A DNA stretch of 64,000 nt from Carallia brachiata (taxonomy: Eukaryota; Streptophyta; Magnoliopsida; Malpighiales; Rhizophoraceae): contig JADCRB010000076.1 in assembly GCA_021464245.1 (NCBI GenBank), positions 316,862 to 380,861 of the forward strand, given 5' to 3'. Below, one piece after another: positions 23,072-35,483 of the stretch. The position numbers and the translations under genes are program-made. The notes beneath the pieces are model-generated. The model was not told where the DNA came from. It worked only from the letters and a program-made list of their open reading frames with translations, and did no database searches. Every line of letters starts with the position of its first letter. Within the stretch, counting starts at the first letter, position 1.

Positions 23072-23942
23072 CTATCCATTTCTGGCATACGGCAACAACT
23101 GTAGCCTGGATTTCTGACTTTGCAAGAGAGTGGCCAGGTTAGCCAACGCGTCTGCCTGAGTGTTTTCTCGTCGAGGCACATGCTCCAAGGTGATGCTTTC
23201 AAATTCATCCATTAGCTGTCGAGCACGTTGATGGTAAGGCGCAAGGTCCTCTTTCTTCATCATACAATCCTGTAAGTTGGTTGATGACGAGCTGGGAATC
23301 TCCATGGACTTCTATAGTTGGAATCTTCATATCGACAGCCATTTGAAGACCAATGATCAAAGCCTGGTATTCAGCAACATTATTTGAACATAACTCACCG
23401 AGAATGATAGCATATGGTAGTATTTGTCGTTGAGGAGTGACAAACACTATGCCGGCACCAGCACCATCACGCCTTGCTGCACCATCAAAGAACATCGTCC
23501 ATGGTGGTAGTGTCTCAATGTAAAAGACCTCTTCATCTGGAAGATCATCTGTGAACTCCCAATCTGACGGAACAGGGTGATCTGCAAGGAAGTCTGCTAG
23601 AGCTTGTCCTTTGACTGCTTTTTGAGGCACGTAGACAATGTCGTAGCTTTGTAGGATTACTGCCCACTTGGCAAGTCGTCCTGACAAGATTGGTCTGGAT
23701 AAGATATATTTGACAGGATCAGCTCTGGCAATGAGACGTACCGTGTGAGCTTGCATGTAGTGCCTCAGCTTGTCAATGGCAAAGAACAGTGCTAGACATG
23801 TCTTTTCAATGGGCGAATAACTCAGCTCCGGACCGTTTAGTGTTCTGCTCAAGTAGTACAGGGCAACTTCCTTTCCCTGCTCGTTTTCCTGTGCAAGCAA
23901 GGCTCCCAAAGATCTTTCCTGCGCTGCAATGTAGAGAATCAA
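23072..23942 (-). CDS. Tandem RNase H domains of the Tat-type element
   Basis: The first domain follows the reverse transcriptase (LYIAAQERSLGALLAQEN, EKTCLALFFAIDKLRHYM). After a linker, a second archaeal-type RNase H begins FFDGAARRDGAGAGIVFV and shows NNVAEYQALIIGLQMA and HGDSQLVINQL, the D-E-D pattern. It continues after a frame change into RRENTQADALANLATL. Two RNase H domains in tandem are diagnostic of Tat. Confidence 0.88.
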
Positions 23943-23965
23943 CGACTTTCCTTGAATTGGAGCAC

Positions 23966-25082
23966 CTAGGACGGTGGATTGGAAAGGTACTTCTTTATGC
24001 TCTCAAAGGCTTTGCTGCAAGCTTCGTCCCACTCGAAGTTGACATCCTTCTTCATCAACCGATGGAAAGGTTGACATCTCCCAGCTAAATTGGAGATGAA
24101 ACGGCGAATGTAGGCCAGCTTTCCTTGTAGACTTCGCAGCTCGTGCAGGTTTTTAGGTTCAGGCATCTTTTGAATTGCCTCAACCTTTGACTGATCAACT
24201 TCGATTCCACGATGGCGCACCACGAACCCAAGAAACTTTCCTGATGTGACACCGAATGCGCACTTGAGAGGGTTCATTTTGAGCTGATGCCTCCGAAGTC
24301 TTTCGAACACTGTCTTGAGATCCTCGAGGTGGTCTTTGCGCTTCTTAGTCTTTACAACTAAGTCATCAACATAACATTCTACAATCTTGTGCAGCATGTC
24401 ATCAAAAATTTTTTGCATAGCACGTTGATAAGTGGCGCCAGCATTTTTCAATCCAAACGGCATAACTTTGTAGCAGTATATACCTTTTGGGGTGCGGAAT
24501 GCTGTCAACTCCTCGTCTTCTGGTGCCATTCTGATTTGGTTATAGCCTGAAGAACCATCCATGAAGGACAATGCTTCGTGACCCGTTGTTGCATCGACTG
24601 TGATCTCCGTTATGGGCAATGGAAAGTCATCTTTCGGGCAGGCCCTGTTAAGATCTCGAAAATCAACACATACCCTCAACTGTCCATTCTTCTTTCTTAC
24701 GGGACAATGTTGGCAATCCACGTTGGGTAGGTGACCTCTCGGATGAAGCCAGCATTGATCAGCTTGTTCACCTCCTCCTCGATTTGTGGAATGAGTTCCG
24801 GGCGGAACCGTCGTTGTGGCTGCTTGACAGAACGAACACCCTTCTTTACTGCTAGACGATGCACCGCAATTTTGGGTCAAGTCCAGGCATTTCTTTGTAA
24901 CTCCATGCGAACACGTCCCTGTATTGACTTAATACCTGAACATATTCTTGCTCTTCTTCTGCAGTAAGTAAAGCACTTACAAATGTAGGTCGAGGATCTT
25001 CCGGAGAGCCAAGATTGACCTCCTTGAGTTCATCAACAGTTGCTTGGCCACCATCTTCAAGTTCCGGGGGAGCCTCCTTCAC
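23966..25082 (-). CDS. Reverse transcriptase of the Tat-type element
   Basis: Motifs in order: VCVDFRDLNRACPKDDFPLP, SFMDGSSGYNQIRM, KVMPFGLKNAGATYQRAM, the catalytic YVDD in VECYVDDLVVKTK, and GIEVDQSKVEAI. The N-terminal segment near 24700-24850 is frame-shifted; the thumb and connection run to about 23966. The element family is Ty3/gypsy by the YVDD context and domain order. Confidence 0.92.
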
Positions 25083-25488
25083 TTCACCATCTGATGAGTC
25101 GACTCAGCCTCCTCGCTAATTGTGACATGAAATGCAGAACCTCTGACTTCACCTTCTTTGTTTGACTGGATAAGCCTGTCTTGTTTGGTGGTGGTGATGG
25201 CACGTGCATCAGCTGCTCGGCTTCGGCTCTTTAGCGTGATCCGCACAGGTGACTTCTCCTGATAGCCTAAGCCAGGTCGGGACTGTGATGTTTGAGAAGC
25301 GGCCATGTGTGGACGGCAGCGTACCCATTGTGCTCGGGTTTGAGAAGTCATAGCCCGCCTTTGCCAAAAGCTTGTATGCATTAGGATCAAATCCTTCATG
25401 TGTTCTTCTTTCTGGAAGTGAGCCGCCTTCGACTGCCCCCGTGTGTGGTTTGACGAAGCCTTTTAATGGTTTTGAAGACAAAACCGGC

Positions 25489-26250
25489 TCAATCTTTGGT
25501 ATCGGCAGAGTGTAAGTCTCCTTCAGGTTGTGCAGCTCCTTTGTTTGGGTTGGCTATGACCTTGCTCCTGTTTAGATCAATACAATAAGAGAAAGGGGGT
25601 TGACCTTCTGAGCGTCGTGACTTCGGCACATAGCGTAGGACTGGAGTGGAGCTTGAAGATGCAACATCCTTCGGACGTTCAGCAGGCTGTGGCAGCTTTT
25701 CATTTGTTGGAGCCTGGGTTGAGCATTGGCAGGTTCTTCGACAGCTTTTCCCTTTTTGTGGATGCCCCCAGTCCAAGTAGCTTTTGATGGAATGATCTCC
25801 GGATTGTCTGTGTCGTGTAGAAGACTGCATCCGCCAAATGTGATTCAGCATCATCGAACGGCTTTAAGTCAGCATTGACCTTTTGAACGCCACCATTGTA
25901 GTACTTGAAGCACTGATGCAGGCTTGAGAGCACAACTCCATTTCCATGAATCCACGGTCGTCCTAGCAACATCTTATATGTGGTACGTGCATCAATCACA
26001 TGAAACAGAGTGCTAGAAGTGAGATACCGATAGTTAGCTCCAAGCGAATCATCCCAATTGCTTTCTGTCCTCCTTGATTAAAGCCATGAATCATCAAGCG
26101 GCTGTCTGATAATTCATCAATGCCGATGCCGAGCTCCTTTTGGTGGATTTTGGGATAATATTGACTGCTGGACCATCGTCGATCAGAATACGTCGGACCT
26201 TCTGTTCTCTCCATAGCCTGATACATACAGCGGCCGATTGTGGGGTTTGG
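25489..26250 (-). CDS. Retropepsin-like protease region of the Tat-type element
   Basis: Near 26150 another frame gives DDGPAVNIIPKS, an altered version of the D-S/T-G active-site motif. This is followed by LGIGIDELSDSRLMIHGFNQ and DARTTYKMLLGRPWIHGNGV, the conserved C-terminal retropepsin stretch seen in plant Ty3 elements. Several frame changes break it. Confidence 0.65.
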
Positions 26251-26589
26251 ACCCCAGCAGGAGATCCTCATCTGAAAATGAGATAGCAGAGTAACATCCG
26301 ACGTGATTTTGGTCCGCTGTTGCTCCGCTGAGTTAGAATCATTTGATGGCTGAGATTCAGCCGAGGTCTGGAGAGTATTGCTGACTTGATTTTGCCACAC
26401 TTCTGTTGATTGCAAAGCTATAAACAGCTGAGGGTTAGCGATAAGGGTTTGGAGAGCTTCATATACCTTCTCCGTTGTCGACTTTTTGTTGTCGAGCGGC
26501 TCCTCCTTACGATGTGTCACCTCTTCTGATGGTTTTGAAGTGATGGTGGTTTGGTTTGCCGAGGTTATGCCTTCCTGGTCCAGAATGAT

Positions 26590-28215
26590 TTTTTATCTGG
26601 CTTTGAGCTTCATGATTAGCTCCTTCAGGACGAAACATTCTCGGTTGGATGACTTACTATCCGGTGATATTTGCAGAATCTAGGATCGCTGACTCGATCC
26701 TTTTCATTCGGCCGCTTGCACTCTGGGAGTTCGATCAGCTTCGCCTCCAAGGTTGTTCAAGAATGTCGGAACGTCTGAGTCGGGGAATGGATACTGCTTC
26801 TGCTCCAGCTCTCGCAATGTCACTTCCGCTTCCTGTTGTTTTGGCTGAGTTATTGGGTCGGAGGATTTACCTTAGCTTTGGCGCCCACTTTTACTGGTGC
26901 GGCTTCAACAGTCATCACTTCTTTTCCTTTTCCGGAGCTGTTGGGTTTCTTAATCTCCCTTCTGCCCCCTTGCTGGTCCAACTGGATGGGAACCGTGCCT
27001 CCGGAAGTCTGGATGCTTATCTCCATATCATGTGCGCGGGTCGCCAGTTCTTCGAAGTTCGGGGTTTGACACCCTGCAGGATGTATAACAGCTCCCAATG
27101 CATTCCTGGATGCACATCTCCACGGCAGAAGTCTCCGTCAGGCGATCTTTGCAGTCCAAGCTGAGGGCACGCCATCTGTTGATGTATTCGACAACGGGCT
27201 CTCCTTTCCTTTGTTTGGTGCTGGTAAGCTCCATCATACTTACCGTCCTTCGAGTGCTGAAAAATCTGTTGAGGAACTCTCGTTGTAGCTGTTCCCAACT
27301 GTCGATCGATTCTGGTTAAGATTTATGAACCAGGTGAAAGCGGTCTCCCTGAGTGAACGAACAAACTGCTTCACCAAGAGATCTCCGTAAGTCCCTGCGT
27401 TGTTGCAGGTTTCAACGAAGTGGGCGATGTGCTGTTTGGGATCGCCTCGTCCGTCGAATTGTTGAAATTTGGGCGGCTGGTAGCCCAAGGGCATGTTGAG
27501 ACTTTCGATCCGTCTGGTGTACGGTTTGACGTACATCTGTGATCCTTGGAAGGATGTAGCTTGTTGCAGTCGGATCGTATTGGCTATCATTTCCTGCAAT
27601 TGTTGAACAGATAGCGAAGCTACAGAATTTGAGGGTGGCAGCTGTGTAGAACTACCTGGTCGCTTTTCTGCAGTGAAGACGTCGGCTGGTGTGGCTTCTG
27701 GAGTGAAACCGGGTGGATATGGTTGCTCCTCGCGAATTTCAGGATCAACTTGGATCGGGGCTTTTCCTTTGAGAGCGGCGATCTGTTGATCTTTTTCCTC
27801 CACGACTCTGATCAGCTGCAAAATTTTGTTCTCCAATTCTGAAATTCTTCTGTACTGGTTGTGTTGGTCATCATGACGGCAACAGATGAGGCCCGAAAGA
27901 CTGGGGGAGAACTCTTCTGATTCTTCTGTGTGGATCTACAGAATGAGTTGGATTCTGTTGAGCAGGCTTCGTCGTGTTGCCCCCGACTTCGATCGGGGTG
28001 GGTGATCGACTCCTCCATGCGGCAAGAGAGTCAGGGGAGAGATCCTGTTGTGCGAGCTGTGGACTCTCCATTTCGAATTTTGTCGGGTTTGGACGGCAAG
28101 AAATTGTGTCCGTCCCCGGGTTTCTGGACCTGCGTACCCAGGTAGGGTAGTTGATGCAATGGAGCCGTTGCCTTCTTGTTGGCAGCAGTTTCTTTTTCGG
28201 TGCCATTTGATGTGC
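26590..28215 (-). CDS. Gag region of the Tat-type element, multiply frameshifted
   Basis: The N-terminus begins MAPKKKLLPTRRQ near 28206. A coiled-coil-like stretch (ENKILQLIRVVEEKDQQIAA, about 27834) is followed by the retrotransposon Gag domain with PLGYQPPKFQQFDGRGDPKQ and FVETCNNAGTYGDLLVKQF. Further on there is a WRALSLDCKD segment and a terminal zinc-knuckle-like CKYHRIVSHPTE. Compared with the second element at 62.4-64 kb, frame changes are visible near 27310, 27110 and 26870. Confidence 0.85.
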
Positions 28216-28224
28216 TGAACACCT

Positions 28225-28268
28225 GTAAATTTTTTTTTTTATTTTTTTTTTTTTTTACTTTTTACTTT

Positions 28269-28299
<31 letters not shown>

Positions 28300-28330
28300 C
28301 GGCTCCCTTTTACTCTTTTTTTTTTAAGGA
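28225..28330. repeat. Poly-T/A tract of the element leader
   Basis: Near-uninterrupted T runs on the plus strand, A-rich on the element strand, between PBS and gag. The second element has a matching A-rich leader near 62310-62395. Confidence 0.8.
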
Positions 28331-28350
28331 ACAAGAGAGGAGGTGAAGTT

Positions 28351-28368
28351 GTCCCACCGAGCGTGCCA
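28351..28368 (-). promoter_or_regulatory. Primer binding site
   Basis: TGGCACGCTCGGTGGGAC lies six bases inside the 5' LTR on the element strand and is identical in the second element (62266-62283). The primer tRNA was not determined. Confidence 0.75.
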
Positions 28369-28374
28369 AAAATT

Positions 28375-29186
28375 TGTAAAGCGTAAATTTCGAGTCTAAA
28401 ACAATTAAACTCGAAAATACAAAAATAAATTACAAATAAAAATTGTAAAATAAAAGAAAATTTACGTGGGGTCGATCTCCGTAGATCCTCCGATTAGTGT
28501 TCCTTTTTTGACTCCGTCAAGGGCTGCACGAGCTTGATCTTGACAGAAATAATTTCCACAACTTTTTCTTGAACTGGGTAGACTGAAACTGGATCTGATT
28601 TGGACGTTTTGACTACGGTTAAGAACGCAGAGACCTGATCTGAGCCGATCTGACTTAATTTCACCGAGGGTCGAAGGACTTGTTCTCGGATGAGCTGCCT
28701 GGATTTTGCTGAGGGCCGTATGAGGCTTAATCCCAGCCGGATTTGTAGTAATTTGATATTTTAGATCTATATTCTCATAAATTCAGATCTAGCGATCGAG
28801 AATATAAATCTAAAAATAACTTTAGAAATGGAAACAGCAAATTTTTTGGGCTTACCCCTGAAATATCTCTCAAAAGGAGTTAGGAGAGTATACTGCAGAG
28901 TAAAAGCACGTAAGAAAAGAAGAAATTTTCTTGAGAGATTTTCAAAATTTTCTTTTTCTCTCAAATTCTCTGAATTTTTCTGTTTACAGATTTGCTGAAT
29001 ATATTTTGAACCGAGGGGCAGGGGCCTATTTATAGGGTTCCTTTCCCATGTGAACATCACATGAGAAAGGAATTTTTTTTTTTTTTTTAAAATTTTTCTT
29101 TTGGCTGGCGTTGCCAATTCAAAATTGGCAACGCCGGCAATTGACTTCCTCTATTTTTTTTTTTTTTTTTGAAAATGATGTTTACA
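28375..29186 (-). repeat. 5' LTR of the Tat-type element
   Basis: An 812-bp copy of the LTR, co-linear with 18948-19773. It differs by small indels (in poly-T runs, in the palindrome and near TTACGTGGGGTCG) and scattered substitutions. Confidence 0.92.
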
Positions 29187-31880
29187 GGCGAACTGTTTGC
29201 TGTGAATGAAGTTAATAGCAACATTGTTAAAATTACTCCACCATTGTCCCAATGTATGTGCGCTCATTCATGTTCTTTTGTTTTCAGTTTGGTCTCTGGT
29301 ATGGATCACATGTAATATAATGTACAGGAAAGTCGGCATGAATGTTGTGCTTCCTATTTCTTTTTAACGGATCATTACATGACCAAACAACTTTTCCTTA
29401 TTACATTCACATGTATTTTTTTTGTGCAACCACAAGTATTTTTTTTATGCAATCACATAAGAAAAATGTGCAACGAAAAAATAATAATATTTTTTGAATT
29501 ACTTTTTATCAATTTAGTTGCACAAAACACGTTCCTAATTACACAAAATAAATTTCGTGTGGAGACAATAAAAAAAAATCATTTGACCATAAACTTTTTT
29601 CCTTCTTTTTAATTCCTTTGGGGAGGGGGCTAGAGAAGAGTAAGTTGATCAATTTACTGTTTGATGGTGGAAAGTGAACTGGATTATTATGTTCTCTTAT
29701 TTTCGTTAGCTTCATAGCTTGCTGAAAGAGATGCCAAAATCTCCTTTATGCTTATCCAGCTTTCTCAGTTTGTATCCAGTTGGTTTGAGAGTACTTATTC
29801 TTTTTGCTCCTTATCTGTTTATTTCTTGCAGATAGCAGGGCAAGGTTGGTGGCTGGGTCATTTCAGGGTTACAAGGGACATGTGGATGGAAAGCCGAGTG
29901 AAGCCCGTTTTAACCATCCCAAAGGCATAACCATGGATGATAAAGGAAATTTGTATGTTGCTGATACTGTGAATCTTGCTATTAGAAAGATTGGAGATGC
30001 AGGTACAACATTGTACTAGGTTCCAAATCGTAAGAAATTTTGTTAGCATCCTACTATCGCATAAATTGATTGAAGCTGTACATGGAACAGATACTTGTGT
30101 AAGGACATGCCAAAAATTTCATTTGTAATTATTCATCATATATTATGCCAAAGCCTGTCTAGAGATTGAAATGTTCATTTTCTACACACAAAAAAAAAAA
30201 AAAAAATCTTAAAAGTCTGCAAATTTTCTACAGGTGTGACAACCATTGCGGGTGGGAAGTCCAATGTTGCAGGGTACAGAGATGGACCCAGCGAGGATGC
30301 AAAGTTCTCAAATGACTTTGATGTGGTTTATCTACACCCGAGCTGTTCCTTGTTGGTTGTTGACAGAGGAAATGCTGCTCTTCGGCAAATCTCTCTCAAC
30401 CAGGAGGATTGTGATTATCAGTCTAATTCAATTGCTGTGACAGGTTTGATCCAATCCCTTTATGTGTATGTTAAATGAAATGTGCTGCTTTGTTGATGGA
30501 ATTAGCTTATTTAAGACTATACCAAGTGCTGACGCAGAAAAATTTCAATGTGCTGCTCTCCGCTTTTCCTCTTCTCTTCTTCGAAGTTTCCTAAAGTCCA
30601 ACGAATGTCTCCCCTATGATTCCAATGGTGTTAAACCATTTCATCATAACTTGGCTGTCATACTCCTTTTTGGCCAATTGCTGAATCACTTGTGGTTCTC
30701 TTGGCAGATATCCTTGCAGTTTTAGGGGCTATCTTGGCCGGATACGCAATTTGCGTGCTTCAGCAGGGATTTGTGCCTTCTTTCTCCTTCAAGTTGGTAC
30801 AATTCCTATTTTGGCTTTAATATTAATCTATCTAGTTTCCTTGTGCTGAATTACTTTCTCACCATTGTTCCACCTTAACTAGCTCTGTGTATTTGCTACT
30901 TGTCCTGTCAGTAGTTTCGTTTTGGCTAGCCAATATGATATCAACCATGAATTCTTACAGTAACAGCCCTTTTAACTGCAATTTTAAAGCTTAATATTGC
31001 TGCACAAACAGGTTCTTCCTGTTTGGATTTTTTTTTTCTTTCTACAAGTGACTGTCTGTTACTTTCCATTGTCTGAATTGGCCATAAGATGGAAATTAGT
31101 GCCCTTTCATTAATATTCATAGTTTCAGAAGTTATGAGAGGATTAGAGCATCACACAGTTTTTCATTTGGTTCACTGATCTTATTTCGTGCATTGACCGA
31201 CCTATGTCTTAATCTCAATGCAACTACAGCAACAGGTTCAGGAGAATGAAGTTAAGGAGCAATCCAATAGAGAGAAACCTACTCCACTCGTGGAGAGCAT
31301 GAACGAAGAACCAGGGTGGCCAACCTTTGGACAGCTGATAATTGATCTGTCTAAGCTAGCGTTTGAAGCGTTAGGTAGTGTATTACTATATTTCATTCCT
31401 TCTCGACTAAAAACGAGTGGGTCTAAGAAAGGCCTCACGCCATTGAAAGATTCCCTAAGGATGCCTGAAGATGAAGTTGAGCCCCCATCAACTGAAAAGC
31501 AAAGTTCTACTGCCAGTCTACCAGAGATGCGGCAGGTTCATACTCCTCTGCAGAATGACAAGTACTCGGAAATGAAGCCACCAAAGATCAAGTCAGCTAG
31601 TTTTAAGGATCCTTCATTGTCAAACAAGCACCATTCCTCAAAACGACAAGAACATGCTGAATTTTATGGATCAGGTGAGGTTCCTTCTTATGGAAGGTCC
31701 AAAAGCCACAAAGATAAAACAAGACATCGGCAACAAGATAAAAGTGGAAATGTTGTTTTCGGGGCAGTTGCATCAGAGCAAAAAAATGTTGACATGAAGC
31801 CAGTGGACTATAACTATTCAAGATTCGACCATTGCGGTATCAGGAGCAATTACGGGCCTGATGATTCCTTCCGATTTTGA
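29187..31880 (+). pseudogene. NHL-repeat protein gene, 3' part (exons 2b-6)
   Basis: Exons 29187-29253 (ELFAVNEVNSNIVKITPPLS), 29832-30002, 30234-30443, 30708-30796 and 31230-31880 join in phase with GT-AG borders and end at TGA. NHL-repeat motifs are FNHPKGITMDDKGNLYVADT and AIRKIGDAGVTTIAGG. A conserved EDAKFSNDFDVVY and VVDRGNAALRQISL follow, then a membrane segment (DILAVLGAILAGYAICVLQQ) and a long Ser/Lys-rich tail. NHL repeats form a beta-propeller; the role of these plant proteins is unknown to me. Exons past the insertion show no further damage, so the retrotransposon is probably the main lesion. An internal promoter making a shorter protein cannot be excluded. Confidence 0.82.
29260..29825 (+). 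other. NHL gene intron 2
   Basis: AT-rich intron. Positions about 29385-29590 resemble 48200-48400 in sequence order (TACATTCACATGT, GTGCAACCAC, AATAATAAT, CTAATTACACAAAATAAA), so both are probably copies of one dispersed repeat. Confidence 0.5.
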
Positions 31881-32600
31881 TCAAGCTACTGCTCTTATAG
31901 ACTGGGGGTCTTACCAGCTGCCAAAGTCGAGCTTGCTCTTTCTTGCAACTTTTTGTGCCTTAATGTCTTTTTCCGGGAGCAATAGCAGACCATAAATTGC
32001 AGAGATGCGGCGTGTGTTTGCGCAGATTATCTGGCAAAGCTGGGTGCTTTGTGCAGGGGACGAGCATCTAGATTAGACATCAAGACTAGTTTTGATCAGA
32101 TGGTATTATAACAATCACTGATCAAGTGAATCCTCTGCATAAAGTTGAAGAATGTGTCATGTTTTGCAGCTAAGTTCCTCATTCTATTGTTAAAGTGTTC
32201 CTCGTTCTATCATTTCTCTCCATAACTGCTGAGGTGTTAATCTAAAATTACCTTTAAAAAGATGATAATTTGAGATTACAATTTCTAAGGTAATATTCAG
32301 TACAAGCAAGATTAATTTATTTAACACCGATGAGTAATTGTTGAATTGACCATTTGAAATACAACCAATCATGTTTAATTGATTTTTAGTCCCCTACTTA
32401 GTATAGTTGCAAACGTAAAGAAGACTTATTTATTGATCATTGAAAATCACAGGAGAATTGGGTCAATAGCAAAATTTAGCTAAGACTTAGCTCAAAACAC
32501 CATAACCGATTACATTTTGTTACGTATTGCTACTCCATATGACTAGGAGAGTTATGATAATATTACCTAATACCACTGAGACAATTTTCAGGAGCAAATT
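31881..32600 (+). other. NHL gene 3'UTR and downstream spacer
   Basis: Sequence after the TGA keeps moderate GC content to about 32230 and then becomes AT-rich. No ORF is supported. Confidence 0.4.
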
Positions 32601-32627
32601 GGAGCCGATTAATATTGCCATCATAGG

Positions 32628-34514
32628 TTACGAACATATTCTGTTGATGGCTTGATGCCATATTCCCAGGATTGATATTCCATCACCAGGCATTATCACG
32701 ACGCAGAAAACATCCTCTATTATTTCATTGGACCCGGCAAGGTGCACCGAGCTGGTACCAAATACTACTTTTTTTTTTTTATTTATAAAATTTAAATTTA
32801 AATTTATATAAATGTTATCTAAAATGTAAAGTATAAATATTATATGAGATTTATTACTTTTTTTTTTTCTAAAATAGTACAAAAAAATTATTATTATATT
32901 ATGTGTATATGATTCTATAAATAATATATATAAACCAAACATTTCCCTTGTCATATTAATACTTAATGCCTTTTTATGTGGATCGGTATATAACTTTAGT
33001 GTACGTAACATTTTCGTATTTTGTTAGCGTGGCGGGCTTCCACAAGATGGTCAGCACCTTCAAAATGATACGTTGATGTAGCAAAATTATTTAAAACCAG
33101 GAAAACACTCGTAGCATAGGTCATAATTTTTTTTGACCAAAAAAAATTTATTGTAGATTTGTCAATTATCAATTTTACAGATTAAAGTCAGAGTAAACCT
33201 TATTTATCAAATTCTCATTCAATCACTTAAAAAAGAAAGACTCTAGGCATAGGTTATAATTTGACGGCCCATTTTCTTCAGTTTGAATATTCCTACAGTC
33301 AGTATACTTTTTTTTTTTTTTGACAGTCAGTATACTTGAAAACTCTCCTTTACCCTATCATATGCATTGCTCCCCCAACTTACGATTCTGTCGATTCCGA
33401 AGATGATAGTTCCGCTATCTATAATGAAATCACCATTGCCATCTCGTCCAACTTTTAATTGGTCAGGATTGAAAACTAGTCGTTATGTCCCAATACTGAT
33501 GTCCGATAATGTCAAATAAAATTCTTGAATTTTAAATTCACTTAAAAGGTTAAATTAGCAGAAGGAGAAGTTTATAAATATTATAAATTATGTTAAATTT
33601 TTATATTTTATCAATATAAGATTTTATATTTTTTAACACGTTTTCATGATACGTGCTAAGAGTCAGAAGGAGGCTGCACAATAGATTCAAATAATACAAG
33701 TATGTTCTAGTTATATTTTTTGTGGTGTGAGTTATTATGGTAGGAGAGTGTTAGAGTCAAATTCATTAAATTCATTTAATTTCAATTGATAAATTCGTTA
33801 TTTTGTTAAAATGATTTAAATCACTTTAACTAACTTACTCTCAAACTTATATTTCATTCATTTTCTACTTTCCCAATCAACGTGAGGTAATTCATTTTCA
33901 ATACTCCCCCTCAAATGCAGTTGAAATATTTGATAACTAGTTGTCACTTGTCCAATCATTACAGGCCTTCGTTGGAAGTCATCGTCTCAAATATAGGTCT
34001 TATACGAAAACACTGCTTCAAATACCGACCCAAGATCTTTTCAAATATTGGTGTTAAATCTACCCAAACGGGCTCGATTTTTAATATGATATTATATTTT
34101 GGGCACGAACCATTAACGATAGGAGAATATTAAGTCAAATTCATTAAATTCATTTAATTTGAGTTAATAAATACGTTTGTTTTGTTAAAATGACTTAACT
34201 CATTTAAATTAACTTATCCTTAAACTTATATTTCATTCATTTTCTTTTTTTCCAACCTATGTAGGACAATTCATTTCCAGCAGTTCCAATAACGTCTATG
34301 GATCTTATAATCTCTACATTTTCATGCGAGGCTGGAATGTCAGCCCCAAACCTGAGGACACTGGATGTTTGCAATGCTCGATCGAATGAGATCAAACAGT
34401 AGGAGAATCGATGGTTAAGTTCGACGGACAATTGTGAAATAAGTGAATCCGACCTCTTGCTTAGTCCTAAGACGTCCGAAATAATCCCATGTTTAGAAAA
34501 GCTAATGTTTCGAT
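32628..34514 (-). pseudogene. Nepenthesin-like aspartic protease pseudogene, copy A
   Basis: Minus-strand pieces in order: NISFSKHGIIS and LGLSKRSDSLISQLSVELNH near 34510-34430, NHRFSYCL, then SDISIGT and GRDGNGDFIIDSGT near 33500-33400 (the second catalytic Asp motif). These are followed by YHFEGADHLVEA near 33040 and VIMPGDGISILGIWHQAINR near 32690. The family is secreted plant aspartic proteases (nepenthesin/CDR1 type). Stops, frameshifts and AT-rich insertions separate the pieces, and the N-terminal lobe with the first active-site Asp is absent, cut off by the element at 34515. Confidence 0.7.
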
Positions 34515-35474
34515 CTATAAAGCACGTACACGGATACTTTGACACCAACACGACACAACACAGACAATGCGATATATTAGTTTTGAAAAATTAGGAAACG
34601 GATACGGGTTGTACACGACCTTTATATATATATATATATACTTTATTTATTTAATCAAATAGATAAAAGTTATGAAAAGATTTTCCTTTAAGACAGATAC
34701 CCTTCTGGAATCCATTGCCCAAACCTTTGTTAATCTTCCTTGCACGTGCTCCGATTGCCTGTCCCAGTCTCCATGCACCATCCTTCTAATGCCTCTCTAC
34801 CTCCTCGGCTCCTCCATCTCTCTCTCAAATTGCGAAACTTATCTCCACTTCAGTCAAAAGATTACTCGTTTCACAATTTTATTTTTTGTTCGGTGGCAGT
34901 TTTGCATCATCGACTACAAAATACCCAATATCCAATTCTCTCATGCTCTTTCCCAAATCAAGCTTTGAAGTTCATTGAAGTGCTCGCCTTTAATTGAATT
35001 GGCTCCTTATTTCGATTTTTTTCTTTTCTTTTTTCTTGGTATCTGATTCGCCGACGCCGAATCTGCTCCTTTTATCACCAGATCCACTAAGCCCCACCCA
35101 TGTTTGAACCAGATTTCAGCCTGAAGCTAACAGATTGAAGTCATGCAACTCAATCTACAACTAATTATAGTCTCGTACTCAAACAGCTTTCCTCCGTGTC
35201 CTTACGGTGTCAGACATGGCAACCGGCTGTGTCCGACACCCGTGTCCCCCTTTTCTACTGTAATTTTTTTTCTGAACATGGCACGCTGTGTTGGGCAAGC
35301 GTCCGGCATATGTCCGACACGGCGTGCCTTGTCTAAAAAAAAATTACAATAAAATAAGGAGACATGGATGTTGGAAGTGTTAGACATGTGCCGGACGCGT
35401 GTCCGACACATGTTATATCCGACACGTATTTATATCTGACAATCATTCCTATTTTTGCCGTGTTCGTGCTTTAT
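34515..35474. mobile_element. Non-autonomous TIR DNA transposon, about 960 bp
   Basis: Termini are ATAAAGCACGTACACGG (left) and, reverse-complemented, ATAAAGCACGAACACGG (right), 16 of 17 matching. Flanks TGTTTCGAT (34506-34514) and TGGTTCGAT (35475-35483) form an imperfect 9-bp duplication, suggesting a Mutator-like or hAT origin. The interior has GTCCGACAC-type repeats and a hairpin. No transposase. Confidence 0.7.
35255..35355. repeat. Imperfect hairpin inside the TIR element
   Basis: CTGTAATTTTTTTT and GGCACGC on the left pair with GCGTGCC and AAAAAAAAATTACAAT on the right, around a GTCCGGCATATGTCCGAC centre. Confidence 0.7.
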
Positions 35475-35483
35475 TGGTTCGAT

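Larger units (their letters stand above)
18948..29186 (-). mobile_element. Ty3/gypsy Tat-type LTR retrotransposon with extra WOX-like ORF
   Basis: A 10,239-bp element flanked by near-identical LTRs (18948-19773 and 28375-29186) that begin TGTAAA and end TTTACA on the plus strand. Minus-strand order from the 5' LTR is PBS, gag, protease, reverse transcriptase, RNase H, second RNase H, integrase, tandem repeats, WOX-like ORF, an unknown ORF, polypurine tract and 3' LTR. Two RNase H domains and an additional ORF after integrase are hallmarks of the plant Tat lineage (Ogre/Retand relatives). Gag and pol are broken by frameshifts and stops, so this copy is not autonomous. The LTRs differ by scattered substitutions and short indels, so the insertion is fairly recent but not new. 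Confidence 0.92.

Noticed and set aside
25489..27319. Plus-strand ORFs through the gag and protease region
   Set aside because: They are antisense shadows of the minus-strand Tat-type element.
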